A stretch of 64,000 bases of DNA from Serratia fonticola (GTDB lineage Bacteria > Pseudomonadota > Gammaproteobacteria > Enterobacterales > Enterobacteriaceae), in contig NZ_VFMK01000001.1 of the NCBI RefSeq assembly GCF_006715025.1, positions 1,240,001 to 1,304,000 on the forward strand, given 5' to 3'. Both the position numbers and the translations under genes were made by a program. This document shows, piece by piece, positions 34,126 to 42,944 of this stretch. Within the stretch, counting starts at the first letter, position 1; every line of letters begins with the position of its first letter. The notes under the pieces are model-generated. The model ran no database searches, had not been told where the DNA came from, and saw only the letters and a program-made list of their open reading frames with translations.

Positions 34126-34176
34126 TGTAAATAGACCCGTTTTAGTTCCATGCATTTTTTGAGATCCCGGCCAGAT
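34126..34176 (-). repeat. IS-A right end, inverted copy
   Basis: Perfect 51-bp reverse complement of 35389-35439 and of the right end at 6046-6096. The outer tip is TGTAAATAGACC. Only the last bases of the transposase gene and the end are present. Confidence 0.9.
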
Positions 34177-34209
34177 TTGACCTTCTCCCAAATTCAGTGC
34201 AGAGCTAAA

Positions 34210-35018
34210 TCAGAGATCGTCGTCTTTTCGGAGACTTCGGATAAATTCTGCCGGAGTCATGTTATTTAATGATGAATGCGTTCTCTCATGATTGTATTCC
34301 CTGCGCCAGTTGTCGAGTTTGTTCTGCGCATCTTCCAGTGACAGGAACCAGTGAATGTTCAGGCACTCATCCCGCAGACTGCCGTTAAATGACTCAATAA
34401 ACGGGTTATCTGTTGGTTTTCCGGGACGGGAGAAGTCTATCGTAACACCGTGTTCATACGCCCATTTATCCAGACTTTTCGAAATAAACTCGCTGCCGTT
34501 ATCCGTCTGAATGCGCGCCGGCAGCCGCTTATCCAGCACCCTGAAGGCTTCCATTACCCTGACCACATCCTCGCCTTTCAGCGACTTTCCGGCATGGACG
34601 CCAGACATTCCCGACTAAAATTATCCACTACAGTTAGTGCCTGAAAACGCCGCCCGTTAAACAGACTATCTGACACAAAGTCCATACTCCAGCACTGATC
34701 GACCTGCGTCAGAGCCGGGCGCTGTTGGCGGCGTGCCGCACTGACATGCCTGCGGGGACGTTTCCTGCGCAGGTTCAGTCCTTCCAGACAATAAATCCGG
34801 TGGGTTTTCTTGTGGTTAACCAGCCAGCCTTCCCGCCGCAACTGAATATGAATGCGGGGACAGCCATAGCGTATCCGGGTTTCCGCTATCTCCCAGATAC
34901 GTAGGGTTATTGCCCTGTCATCACGCCGACTCTGCCAGTGGTACACCTTTCGGCTCTGCATCAACAGCCCACATCCCCGGCGGACACTGATACGGTAAGC
35001 CTCCTGCAGAAAATGCAC
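34210..35018 (-). pseudogene. IS3-family transposase orfB, frameshifted
   Basis: The N-terminal frame runs from about 35018 to 34578 and includes the first catalytic Asp in SMDFVSDSLFNGRRF. The C-terminal frame, 34608-34210, holds the second Asp in IQTDNGSEF and the Glu in FIESFNGSLRDE. The frames part within the ECL-(G)-HAGKSL segment where one G appears to be missing near 34600. With the base restored this would be a normal IS3-family DDE transposase of about 270 residues. Confidence 0.85.
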
Positions 35019-35041
35019 CGCCTGGCGCTTCTGAGCCGGCC

Positions 35042-35308
35042 TTAGAACTTTTGCTTCAGTACCTCCTGCAGCATCTCCTTGTCCAGACTCAGATCAGCGA
35101 CCAGTTTCTTCAGCCGCTGATTTTCATCCTCCAGCTGGCGCAGACGACGCAGCTCCGTCACGCCCAGCCCGGCAAATTTCTTCTTCCAGTTATAAAATGT
35201 GGCCTCAGAAATTCCCATCTTTCTGCACACTTCCCCGACGCGGGTGCCGGTTTCGGCCTGTTTCAGGGCAAATGCTATCTGTTCTTCGGTATAACGGGTC
35301 TTTTTCAT
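35042..35308 (-). CDS. IS3-family transposase orfA
   Basis: The 88-residue protein begins KKTRYTEEQIAFALKQAE and has a helix-turn-helix (CRKMGISEATFYNWKKKF), followed by a leucine-zipper stretch ending in SLDKEMLQEVLKQKF. This is the standard IS3-family OrfA, which binds the IS ends and fuses to OrfB by programmed frameshifting. It appears intact, but its partner orfB is broken. Confidence 0.9.
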   Translation of the reverse strand: MKKTRYTEEQIAFALKQAETGTRVGEVCRKMGISEATFYNWKKKFAGLGVTELRRLRQLEDENQRLKKLVADLSLDKEMLQEVLKQKF

Positions 35309-35388
35309 GGCTGGCTGGCCTCTTTGTTTGGCGAAAGAAAGACCGGATACTCCAGTTTAGCCTGGTACTGTTTTCAGGGAGGAGATCA

Positions 35389-35439
35389 ATCTGGCCGGGA
35401 TCTCAAAAAATGCATGGAACTAAAACGGGTCTATTTACA
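35389..35439 (+). repeat. IS-A right end, direct copy
   Basis: 51 bases identical to 6046-6096 and inverted relative to 34126-34176. It ends at TTTACA (35439) and abuts an integrative-element remnant. Confidence 0.9.
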
Positions 35440-35442
35440 GTA

Positions 35443-35765
35443 CACAAGGCGCGGGAGTACCTGATGGCCACGATGTATGTCTCCCTGATGTTCCGGATGC
35501 GGGTTACCATCCTGGTGCTTTGTCCTGGTTGCTCTAGTGGGGATTGTGGATGGCATCGTGAGGCGTGATTCACGGCGTTACGGTGCCGGGTATGAGTCGA
35601 GCTTTCTATATCATCACGCCAAGCGGTTTGTGAAACCGGCAGTCTATATTCCCTGTATCCTCTACCTGTCTGCGCCGTTCTCGGTCTACTGCTGTTGCTG
35701 CCCGCACGTTGCTGATGGGACTGGCGATATCGGTAACGATGGGATCATTCAAAAAGTATCTTTGA
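35443..35765 (+). pseudogene. ICE membrane protein (DUF4400/TIGR03747-like) remnant
   Basis: Three consecutive frames together spell the C-terminal part of an integrating-conjugative-element membrane protein: HKAREYLMATMYVSLMF, then GIVDGIVRRDSRRYGAGYES and FLYHHAKRFVKPAVY, then GLAISVTMGSFKKYL and a stop. Frame changes near 35525 and 35690 and loss of the 5' end at the IS show it is dead. It indicates that a conjugative element once occupied this place. Confidence 0.65.
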
Positions 35766-35840
35766 GTGGGATTGGACACTCTTCCGCTAAGCAGTCGCCA
35801 TCCCACAGAGAGGGCGGCTGCATATCAAAGCCTAAATGTA

Positions 35841-36173
35841 TTAACACATCATAAACCGTCCAAAGAAAACCCACCCACCGTAGAGGATAATCCCAAGTAT
35901 TCCGAAACCGTAATACCCCGTCTTATAACGATTACCAATATAAAAATTGCGCAGTAATGCAATCAGCAGAGGGGTAATCAGAAAGAGTGCGGCTACACCT
36001 GCCTGTAAAGTACGGTTGCTAAATGATTGATGAGGAATGCTGCAGATGGTATCTCCCGGTTCCAGCATCCAGTCGTACTTGTTAATTGAGAAAAATTCAA
36101 TGGCAATGTAGGCAAATGCGAAATACCCCACCATGGAAAGGACATCGATTATTTTTTCTTTGCCTATTTTCAT
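35841..36173 (-). CDS. Small membrane protein, candidate immunity protein
   Basis: The 110-residue protein has about three hydrophobic helices (roughly 9-29, 56-76 and 85-105) and a 25-residue loop with EPGDTICSIPHQSF. The layout and the DxICxIP motif recall the YjeO/DUF2645 inner-membrane family as I remember it. Its ATG lies one base after the stop of the upstream muramidase-like gene, so the two are co-translated. In T6SS loci the gene directly after an effector normally encodes immunity. A membrane protein with a periplasmic loop would suit a cell-wall-targeting effector. That role is inferred. Confidence 0.6.
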   Translation of the reverse strand: MKIGKEKIIDVLSMVGYFAFAYIAIEFFSINKYDWMLEPGDTICSIPHQSFSNRTLQAGVAALFLITPLLIALLRNFYIGNRYKTGYYGFGILGIILYGGWVFFGRFMMC

Positions 36174-36174
36174 G

Positions 36175-36891
36175 TCAGGTGTTCAGCCCCAGAAGTTTTC
36201 TGATGTGTTGTCTGATCTGTAATAGGCGAGCTCCGTAGGAGATGTAGTCGAATTCGGCAGAACCGCGCGGAGGTTTCATATGGATGAAATGGATAAAGTC
36301 GCCGAGTGCTCTTTCTATGCCTCGGTTATAGCGGATCCCAGCCATCATGTACTGTTCGTCTGTCAGATAGAGGGTTGCCGTGTTTGGGAAATCATAGAGG
36401 ATCATGTCCCTTAAGTGCTGTGCGACGATCCAAAGGTTAAAGTCATCTTCCATCAAACAGCTTGCCAGTTCAAGTTGATCCCGGGTTGTCAGGGTATGGG
36501 GGTCAAGGCCAAGGGTTCTGGCTGCAACTTGAATTTGTATGGCAACTGAACCGAAGGAGGTCTTATCCTCTTGGAAGGCATTTAGGCCCAAAGCACGTTT
36601 TGCTTCAAAAACCTGAAATTTGTATTCTTCAGGCATCCCTCCCGATTCGATCCACGCTACGCTGCCCAGCAGTTCAGGCAAGATCCCGGCCTGATGAGCA
36701 TATCGGATGATTTTGTCTTTGTTGTACTCAACATAGGCGTCTTTGTAGGCATTTAGGTAATATTCGCCGCTTTTTCTTTCGGGGTTACTTTTGGTCAGCC
36801 TCCAGAACAACGCGTCGATTTCATCCCATTTTCTGAATCCTGCTTGCCTGATATCACAGAATTTATTTCGGGCAACAATGGTGTCTCGCAT
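36175..36891 (-). CDS. Muramidase-like protein, candidate T6SS effector
   Basis: AGGAGG seven bases before the ATG at 36891 fixes the start; a longer frame from 36966 lacks a site. The 238-residue product contains SVAWIESGG (Glu82 in this numbering), like the catalytic Glu-Ser of lytic transglycosylases, and a SFGSVAIQIQVAARTLG segment like the GxxQI motif. An LTDEQYMMAGIRYNRG stretch follows, typical of the last part of such folds. It sits 14 bp after hcp and one base before a membrane protein gene, so all three form one operon. The likely job is peptidoglycan cleavage in a rival cell after delivery with Hcp. No signal peptide is seen, as expected for T6SS cargo. Not matched to a named effector. 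Confidence 0.6.
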   Translation of the reverse strand: MRDTIVARNKFCDIRQAGFRKWDEIDALFWRLTKSNPERKSGEYYLNAYKDAYVEYNKDKIIRYAHQAGILPELLGSVAWIESGGMPEEYKFQVFEAKRALGLNAFQEDKTSFGSVAIQIQVAARTLGLDPHTLTTRDQLELASCLMEDDFNLWIVAQHLRDMILYDFPNTATLYLTDEQYMMAGIRYNRGIERALGDFIHFIHMKPPRGSAEFDYISYGARLLQIRQHIRKLLGLNT

Positions 36892-36905
36892 GAACAGCCC
36901 TCCTC

Positions 36906-37385
36906 TCAGTAAACACGCTCGTCCCAAATGCTGTAACCACCAGTTCCAGCTGTGTGGTGTTTCCAATCAATGCTCTGGTAGGCAACAGAGATCATCTCTT
37001 CAGGCTGGTTATCAGTGTGAGTCAGTGCATGAGGATAGGACACCGAGATGTTCTTCAGAAACGCTTTGGTGAGTTGGATGGAGTAGTATTTTTCTTGTGC
37101 CCCAGTTTGCGTTGTACGGTAGAAGTCAAACAAGAGTTCGAGTTCTTCGTTGTCGGTGATGGCTATGCCAAAGAGCGGGGATGATTTGTCGATGGGTTTG
37201 CAGAATTTGATAGGATGGTGTTGGGTGTGCTGGTTCCGGCTGATGGAATGGTCAAACTGGAGAACGAGGATTTGGTCTTTATGCCCATTCTGGTATTTGT
37301 TTCCGATGGAGTCTAAGGTGCAGCATCCGGCTGAGATAAGCCCCTGTTTTTTACCTATTATGGTTAAGTAGATGTTATTTGCCAT
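36906..37385 (-). CDS. hcp: Type VI secretion tube protein Hcp
   Basis: The start at 37385 has AAGGAAAAG upstream; the longer frame from 37499 does not. The 159-residue protein begins MANNIYLTIIGKKQGLISAG and has the Hcp1 signature HPIKFCKPIDKSSPLFGIAI, then YYSIQLTKAFLKNIS and YQSIDWKHHTAGTGGYSIWD. Hcp hexamers stack to form the inner tube and carry small effectors in their lumen. No other T6SS structural gene is in the window, so this is an orphan hcp that would rely on a secretion apparatus elsewhere. It heads a three-gene minus-strand operon. Confidence 0.92.
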   Translation of the reverse strand: MANNIYLTIIGKKQGLISAGCCTLDSIGNKYQNGHKDQILVLQFDHSISRNQHTQHHPIKFCKPIDKSSPLFGIAITDNEELELLFDFYRTTQTGAQEKYYSIQLTKAFLKNISVSYPHALTHTDNQPEEMISVAYQSIDWKHHTAGTGGYSIWDERVY

Positions 37386-37673
37386 GTCAGTCTTTTCCTT
37401 TTGACAGTTCCCCTGAAAGGCTGTTCCTTGTCGGGGGGAGAGCGGTACAATGCAATTCGACTGGCGTAAAAACAGACAAAAGTGCTGCGGTAACTTCATT
37501 AATAGTCGCCAGATTCAGATTATTAGAGATTATTATTTTACTGGCCAGGGCTCGGTCTTTTTATGCATAGGATTTTATGAAAGTCAAAGGGAGAATTCAA
37601 CAGACAAACGTGGGATCTTTTATGTATGACTGGTAAAGCACTCTCCAGCAACGGGTTGTTTTACTTACGGGCT

Positions 37674-37877
37674 TCATGGATATTCTTGGCGAGCATGTAG
37701 CTCTCGCAAAATTTCTATTTGTAATTCATCAATGTGGTAAATCACCAAATAGTTGGGATGTCCAACGATTTCCCGTGTACCGTGAACCCTGCCTGGACGG
37801 TAAATATAGGGATGCTGAGGTAGATTCTCTGTGACATGTACAATTTGCCGATGTAACTTGCTGCTCGCGGCAGGGTT
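37674..37877 (-). pseudogene. ParE/RelE-family toxin, 5' part lost
   Basis: An open frame without a start encodes the C-terminal two thirds of a ParE-type toxin: KLHRQIVHVTENLPQHPYIY, RPGRVHGTREIVGHPNYLVI and the closing ELHARQEYP. An ATG-like start further upstream is out of frame by one base. No antitoxin gene is visible. It is a decayed addiction module. Confidence 0.7.
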
Positions 37878-37920
37878 ATATGGTCGTCATGGTGGCTGAC
37901 TCCTTGCTTAGCTAACTTCG

Positions 37921-38115
37921 CGAGATTGTCGGTTTGTCGTCAGTCCTCACCGCTTTCGGCATACGGTGGCCACCAACATGATGAAGTCCCCGGATCGCAA
38001 TATCCAGGCCGTCAAACGTCTGCTGGGGCATTCGAGTTTACGTTCTACGCTGGAGTACATTGATGAAGATGTGGAGAGTTTGCGGGATATTATGGAGCGG
38101 GAGTTTAAGCGTTAG
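37921..38115 (+). pseudogene. Tyrosine recombinase C-terminal fragment
   Basis: The frame encodes the end of a phage-type integrase: VSPHRFRHTVATNMMK with the His-x-x-Arg box, VKRLLGHSS with the second His, and STLEYIDED with the nucleophilic Tyr, then a basic tail and stop. The N-terminal and core-binding parts are missing. It belongs to an older element than the tRNA-Phe island that begins 250 bp downstream. Confidence 0.8.
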
Positions 38116-38363
38116 TCTAGCAAGACAAAGGAGCAAGTTATCTCCTTGACGCAGTTTGACATTTGCGTACGAAGTCTATAAAAATTGGACACAAAAAATC
38201 CCGCCTACGCAAATAGGCGGGACTATCAAGAGCCTTTTTACAACAACCGGGTAGCGATTTCATAGGATGAAATCATTCAACACCTTCGGTTATTGCGAGT
38301 TCTGACTCATTTCGTGCTCGTCAGTTTTTCATCCTGAAAAATTGACAGGCGCTTCTGAATTTA
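38116..38363. other. Non-coding junction before the island
   Basis: Apart from the minus-strand terminator at 38193-38222 I see no feature. The sequence separates the recombinase fragment from the island repeat. Confidence 0.4.
38193..38222 (-). terminator. Strong intrinsic terminator, minus strand
   Basis: TCCCGCCTA (38199-38207) and TAGGCGGGA (38214-38222) form a perfect 9-bp GC-rich stem with a 6-base loop. The A6 run at 38193-38198 gives TTTTTT after the stem on the minus strand. No intact minus-strand gene is upstream, so it may be left over from before island insertion. Confidence 0.75.
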
Positions 38364-38379
38364 GTGGTGCCCGGACTCG
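38364..38379. repeat. Distal attachment-site repeat of the tRNA-Phe island
   Basis: GTGGTGCCCGGACTCG is identical and in the same orientation at 57363-57378, which is the 3' end of the tRNA-Phe gene. The two copies bound a 19-kb island that has a P4-type integrase gene beside the tRNA. Confidence 0.85.
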
Positions 38380-38655
38380 CGAACATTCAGCTACCTATTA
38401 AATTGAAATTCATCATAAATCTGCTTTCGATAAATTGTCAAGACCCTGAGTTAGACCCGTTTTTTTGCTTTTAAATCAGAATAATGGGTTAGTGGCCAAG
38501 AAAAGTGTTTGGTTCGAACCTTTGGTACGATTCCCTTTTAAGATAGCAAAGACTTTTGCAATGACCGCCTCCTAATCAAATTGTGAAATAACCCAATGTT
38601 TAAAAAGGATTTTGATCGTACTATCTGAAGGTTATTTTATGTTCAGGGAGGTATC
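38380..38655 (+). promoter_or_regulatory. Leader region of the Wadjet-type operon
   Basis: AT-rich, no gene. It should contain the operon promoter, though I cannot pick one with confidence. AGGGAGG at 38644-38650 is a strong ribosome site for the first gene. Confidence 0.4.
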
Positions 38656-41600
38656 ATGCCACAACTGCTTCGTATCATTCTTATACACACTCACCTGCCT
38701 GGCGTTGTTGAAATTCAACTGGATCAACATACCAATATTTGTGGAACAAATGCTTCAGGAAAAACGACGCTTCAGCGCCTTGTTCCTGTTTTCTACGGCG
38801 AACAGCCCAATAAAGTCGTACCAAGAACGCGGAAGAAGTTCGATGAGTTTTATCTCCCCTGTAGCAATAGCTATATCATTTATGAATACCAGCGAGAAAC
38901 GGGTGACAATTGCCTGGTTGTTTTGACGGGTAAAGGTGAGGGAGGTGTTGAATATCGTTTTGTTAGCGCGTCTTATCATCCAGACTTTTTCCTTCGCTAT
39001 ACGGAAGATGGCGTGAAAGGGCTGAGTTATAACGAATGGTCTGCCCAGATGCGCAGCCGGGAAGACGTCTCAGTTTCAGCCAAAATAGGTTCAACGACGG
39101 AGTACCGCAGCATCATTCAGAATGATGTCGCGTCATTGCGCGGTAATTCGACGGAGACGATGAGGCTTCGCCGTTTGGCGGCATCGTTTAGTTTAGTGAA
39201 TGGTAACTATAAGCTCAGGCATATTGAGAAATTAGTGAGCGCCGTTCATGCCGGTGAAGGCAAAATGGAAACACTCAAAACCATGCTGGCGGCGATTTTT
39301 GCCGATGATGGCGTTACGCTCCCCCAAACAAAAGTAAAAAGCAGCTTTGCGCGGGAATGGATCCAAAAAATGCGCCAGTCACTGCGTTACGATAAATTAC
39401 AGCAGGAGTTTGAACTCTTACAGCGCCTGGGTCTGAAACTGGATGATACGGAGGCGCAGTTAGCTGCGCTCCACCCTCTGTTAAGAAATGATGAACAAAT
39501 TCAGAAGCAGGCAAAGGCGGATGCAGAACAACAGATTATCCAGCGGCGGGGAGAGCTTGTCCAATTAGAGGATTACTTTAATCAACAGAGTCGTGAACTG
39601 AACGATCAATTAAGTAAAACGCAAAGCGAATTAAAAACGGTTCAGTCATGGTTGGATTATGTCCAGGAAGAAAATGATCGTTATGAACGTAAAGATATCC
39701 GTCTTTTGCAGACGCACATGGACGAATTACCCCAGTGGCGGGAGGCGCTTTTAGCGCAAAGTGAGCAATACCGGCTTATGCAGGATCAAGTCGGTGAACT
39801 TTCCCGAGAATTTGAACAGCACAAAGCAAAACTAAAAGACAGTTTTTACCGTCAGGACCGGCTGACTCAGCAAAAAATTCAGGATTGCCAGCGGGAAAAA
39901 GAGGTGGTCAGGGATAAATTTGATAGCCAGAAAGAGATATTTCGGCAGTACTTCGAAGAGCGAAAACAACAGCAGGAAAACCACTATGGTGAACAACTGG
40001 AGATTATTACTCGCGATCGGACGGCTGTTAGCATTGAGCTTAAACATTCCCAGTTAACCGCTGAAGAGCATGAAGAACGCCAGATTGCAGAGTTGCGTAT
40101 TGAGCAGGCCCAGGAGTGTTCATTGCAACTGGGCGAGCGACGACAAAATACGCAGACAAAGCTGTCCGAGGCCCGTAAACAGCAAGATAGCGCAGAAAAG
40201 CAACTGCACGATGCCCGCGCCGACCTGCATCAGGCTGAGGAACAATTGCAGCAACTGCATCGCCAGTTGGATCCTGAACAGGGGACATTACGCCACTTCT
40301 TGCGTGCACGTTACGAGGGCTGGGAGCAGAATTTGGGCAAGGTTCTGAATGAAAACCTGCTGGAACGTAAAGACTTGCAGCCTGAACTAAAGGAGCTGTC
40401 GGAATCACTGTATGGCCTGCAACTGGAATTAAACGTGCTGGATATGCCGGATTTTGCGCAGGATGAAGCTTCAATTCGACACAGTCTTGATAAGGCAGAG
40501 CAAATCAGGGCGCATGCTGAAGAGGCAAAGAAAACGGCAGAAGTCAGCTTTCAGGAGCAGCATCAGAATGTCAGGTTCCTACAATCACAAGCGGACGAGT
40601 GTGAAAGACAATACCAACGCCAAAATCAGGAAGTCGGCTATGCCCGTGATGCCCGTACTCGTTTAATCGCAGAGCATGAGGCGCTGGAGCAAGAACGTCG
40701 GCAGGAAAAACGCGCCCGATTAAGCACATTAGAAAAAGCGCATATCGAATTAACGCAACAGAAAGAACAAGATCTCCGCGCGTTAACGGACGAGCACAAT
40801 GTGCAAACGTTGCAATGGAATGTCGACCTTCAAAGTGAACAGCAGCAAATTGATGAGAAGGTGGAAGAATTTTCTCGGCAGATAAACAAAAAAAGCGCCG
40901 ATATGGAAGAACAGATAAGAATATTCCAGCAGGCTCTGGACGATGATTTAGCGAAGAAGGGAATTGATCCCCGTGAAGTTAAAATATTGCGGGAGCGCAT
41001 TGAAACGTTAAAAAAAGATATTCAGGCGGTTGAAGAACGTCGGGATGAGCTGATCGAATGGCTGCGTTTTATCAAACTCAACTGGGAACAGTTGCGCCCT
41101 GAGAAACAGAAGCAGGAAGGTGAACTCTCTCAGCAGAAGCGTGAACTGTTGCAGTCAGAACGTCAGTTAAAAGCAGAGTATCAGAATAAAAAGGACAGGC
41201 TTAATGATCAGAGAAAACACTATGATACGCTGATGCGTCAGGCCGGTGAACTTGTTGGCCAGTTAAAGGTATTACTGGACCGATTATTGCCTCTGCCGCT
41301 GGCCGAAATTGTTCCGGCTTATATTGATTCCGCCGCTGATATCAATGAACGGATGTCGCGTACCAGTGATATGCTGGAGCAACACGCTAGCGTGACCCGT
41401 ACGCTGGAGAGCAAACTTAATGAGTTTAAGTCACGATTTAATCAGGACGCAGACCCCACTTTCCTTGAATTAATGGATTCTGAGATAGATAAATTACCCG
41501 ATCCTTCAAGGAATCGGCAACAATTGCCAATACTTGAGAAACTACTACAGCTTCTTAAAGATAAACAGCAGCAATTGCTGGAGATGGGGGAAAATATTGG

Positions 41601-42321
41601 TGGCGATCTGAAAAAATTCTTTGATGTTTTCAGTGATATCAATCGCCGGATTTCGCAACAAAGTCGACGCTTAAGCGATGCGGTTACCGATGATTTGCAA
41701 CTGGAAGGCATCAATAAATCAGAGGTTCGCATTTTATCGACTATCGACCAATTACGATTCTGGAAACCATTAAAGCACTTTGCTCAAAGCTATAGTGACT
41801 GGCGCTCGTCTGGTCAGCAACTCCCTCCCGAAAGCTATTTGAATGCCCTTATAGATGTGGTTGAACTGCTTCATGCCGATGAGCGTTTCACTATGGAATC
41901 GTTATTAAACCTCGAACTTCATCTTAATGAAGGTGGGGAAGATATTGTTATCAAAAACGATCGCCAACTGCTGGAAGCATCAAGCCACGGTATGGCCTAT
42001 CTGATCTTGTGCAAGTATCTATTGGCGTTCACGCGTTTGTTAAGAGGCAAATCAGACGCCGTTATTCACTGGCCTATTGATGAAATTGGCACGCTGGCCT
42101 ACCACAATGTAGAGAAATTATTTATTGCCTGTAGCCATAATAATATTGTGATTGTAGGCGCTTTTCCGAATGCGGAATCGGATGTGTTAATGCTGTTTAA
42201 GCACCGTTATTTGCTTGATGCCGATCGGCTAGAGCCGACTCAGCGCAGGTTGAAAAGGATCCAGCCGAAAGTGAGCCGCCTGGCAGCCCGACTGGCGGAG
42301 ATGGAACAGGAGGCAATGTAA
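38656..42321 (+). CDS. jetC: Wadjet-type SMC ATPase, JetC-like
   Basis: The 1221-residue protein has SMC/MukB-like architecture. There is an N-terminal Walker A, GTNASGKT at 30-37, in NICGTNASGKTTLQRLVPVF, then long charged coiled coils from about residue 230 to 1050 with a central break. The C-terminal ATPase half has a signature-like ASSHGMAYL near 1107 and Walker B IHWPIDE with Asp1142/Glu1143. Such proteins are the motor of JetABCD (MksBEFG), which recognises and cleaves closed circular plasmids. It overlaps the next gene by one base. The signature motif is degenerate compared with classical SMC LSGGE, as in other MukB/JetC-like proteins. Assignment depends strongly on the three downstream genes. 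Confidence 0.8.
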   Translation: MPQLLRIILIHTHLPGVVEIQLDQHTNICGTNASGKTTLQRLVPVFYGEQPNKVVPRTRKKFDEFYLPCSNSYIIYEYQRETGDNCLVVLTGKGEGGVEYRFVSASYHPDFFLRYTEDGVKGLSYNEWSAQMRSREDVSVSAKIGSTTEYRSIIQNDVASLRGNSTETMRLRRLAASFSLVNGNYKLRHIEKLVSAVHAGEGKMETLKTMLAAIFADDGVTLPQTKVKSSFAREWIQKMRQSLRYDKLQQEFELLQRLGLKLDDTEAQLAALHPLLRNDEQIQKQAKADAEQQIIQRRGELVQLEDYFNQQSRELNDQLSKTQSELKTVQSWLDYVQEENDRYERKDIRLLQTHMDELPQWREALLAQSEQYRLMQDQVGELSREFEQHKAKLKDSFYRQDRLTQQKIQDCQREKEVVRDKFDSQKEIFRQYFEERKQQQENHYGEQLEIITRDRTAVSIELKHSQLTAEEHEERQIAELRIEQAQECSLQLGERRQNTQTKLSEARKQQDSAEKQLHDARADLHQAEEQLQQLHRQLDPEQGTLRHFLRARYEGWEQNLGKVLNENLLERKDLQPELKELSESLYGLQLELNVLDMPDFAQDEASIRHSLDKAEQIRAHAEEAKKTAEVSFQEQHQNVRFLQSQADECERQYQRQNQEVGYARDARTRLIAEHEALEQERRQEKRARLSTLEKAHIELTQQKEQDLRALTDEHNVQTLQWNVDLQSEQQQIDEKVEEFSRQINKKSADMEEQIRIFQQALDDDLAKKGIDPREVKILRERIETLKKDIQAVEERRDELIEWLRFIKLNWEQLRPEKQKQEGELSQQKRELLQSERQLKAEYQNKKDRLNDQRKHYDTLMRQAGELVGQLKVLLDRLLPLPLAEIVPAYIDSAADINERMSRTSDMLEQHASVTRTLESKLNEFKSRFNQDADPTFLELMDSEIDKLPDPSRNRQQLPILEKLLQLLKDKQQQLLEMGENIGGDLKKFFDVFSDINRRISQQSRRLSDAVTDDLQLEGINKSEVRILSTIDQLRFWKPLKHFAQSYSDWRSSGQQLPPESYLNALIDVVELLHADERFTMESLLNLELHLNEGGEDIVIKNDRQLLEASSHGMAYLILCKYLLAFTRLLRGKSDAVIHWPIDEIGTLAYHNVEKLFIACSHNNIVIVGAFPNAESDVLMLFKHRYLLDADRLEPTQRRLKRIQPKVSRLAARLAEMEQEAM

Positions 42322-42944
42322 TGCTGGAACATGGGCTTTTAATCAAAAGGCTGCTGACCGGGGAATTTATTTGCCGTATCAACGACCCGGATGCTTATCG
42401 TCATTTACAGGATGATAGTACCCGACAGGCGATTGATAACTATTTGCGCCCTCTTAACTACAGAATTGTCAGTAACGAAACGCAAACCGTCTATTACGCG
42501 GGCTTTTATGAGATGAATCGCGATGCCCGCAGTCAGCTTATGCATCAATTTAAGGATATCATCTCTTCTCTGCTGCCTCTGCTTGAGTGGTTACAACTCA
42601 TACAGGAGACGCTAGGGCGGGAGAGTACGCTGACCGCCGGCGACTATATCAGGTTGTCGGAAATCATGACGCGTGTAGAGGACAATCAGAGTCTGCAACA
42701 GCGTCTGAATCAGCTTTCCAGCGATCGTTTTTTCAATTGTAAGAGTGATTCCATTGATCTTCAGCTCAAACAAATTTTCCGGCGTTTGAAAGAGCACGGC
42801 TATGTCAGGCAACCCAACGCCGAGCAGCAGATATTTATTGCCTCGGGGAAAATTGATTATTTGATTGACGCGATCCGCTTTATCCGTGATGAGGAGCATT
42901 TGCCGGTTGAAGACACTCCGCCTGTTCAACAGGAGCTTTTGTAA
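42321..42944 (+). CDS. jetB: Wadjet-type accessory subunit, JetB/MksE-like
   Basis: Start overlaps the jetC stop (TAATG) and stop overlaps the next start the same way, so translation is coupled. The 207-residue product is a small helical protein. It has a GEFICRINDPDAYRHLQDD opening, a beta-wing-like NYRIVSNETQTVYYAGF, and a second winged-helix region QIFRRLKEHGYVRQPNAEQQ. This matches the MksE/JetB role of kleisin-bound winged-helix dimer. Sequence motifs are weak and the call rests mainly on size and operon position. Confidence 0.7.
   Translation: MLEHGLLIKRLLTGEFICRINDPDAYRHLQDDSTRQAIDNYLRPLNYRIVSNETQTVYYAGFYEMNRDARSQLMHQFKDIISSLLPLLEWLQLIQETLGRESTLTAGDYIRLSEIMTRVEDNQSLQQRLNQLSSDRFFNCKSDSIDLQLKQIFRRLKEHGYVRQPNAEQQIFIASGKIDYLIDAIRFIRDEEHLPVEDTPPVQQELL

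Larger units (their letters stand above)
34178..35388 (-). mobile_element. IS3-family element (IS-B) inserted between IS-A ends
   Basis: The ends are imperfect terminal inverted repeats, TGACCTTCTCCC at 34178 and, read inward from 35388, TGATCTCCTCCC. Inside are orfA and a frameshifted orfB on the minus strand. The element sits exactly between two inverted 51-bp IS-A ends. Confidence 0.85.

Noticed and set aside
33772..34191. 139-codon minus-strand frame
   Set aside because: It begins inside the IS end, lacks a ribosome site and shows no recognised domain.
38612..38926. 104-codon frame overlapping the start of jetC
   Set aside because: It is an alternative frame of the SMC gene; the jetC frame has the Walker A motif and a strong ribosome site.
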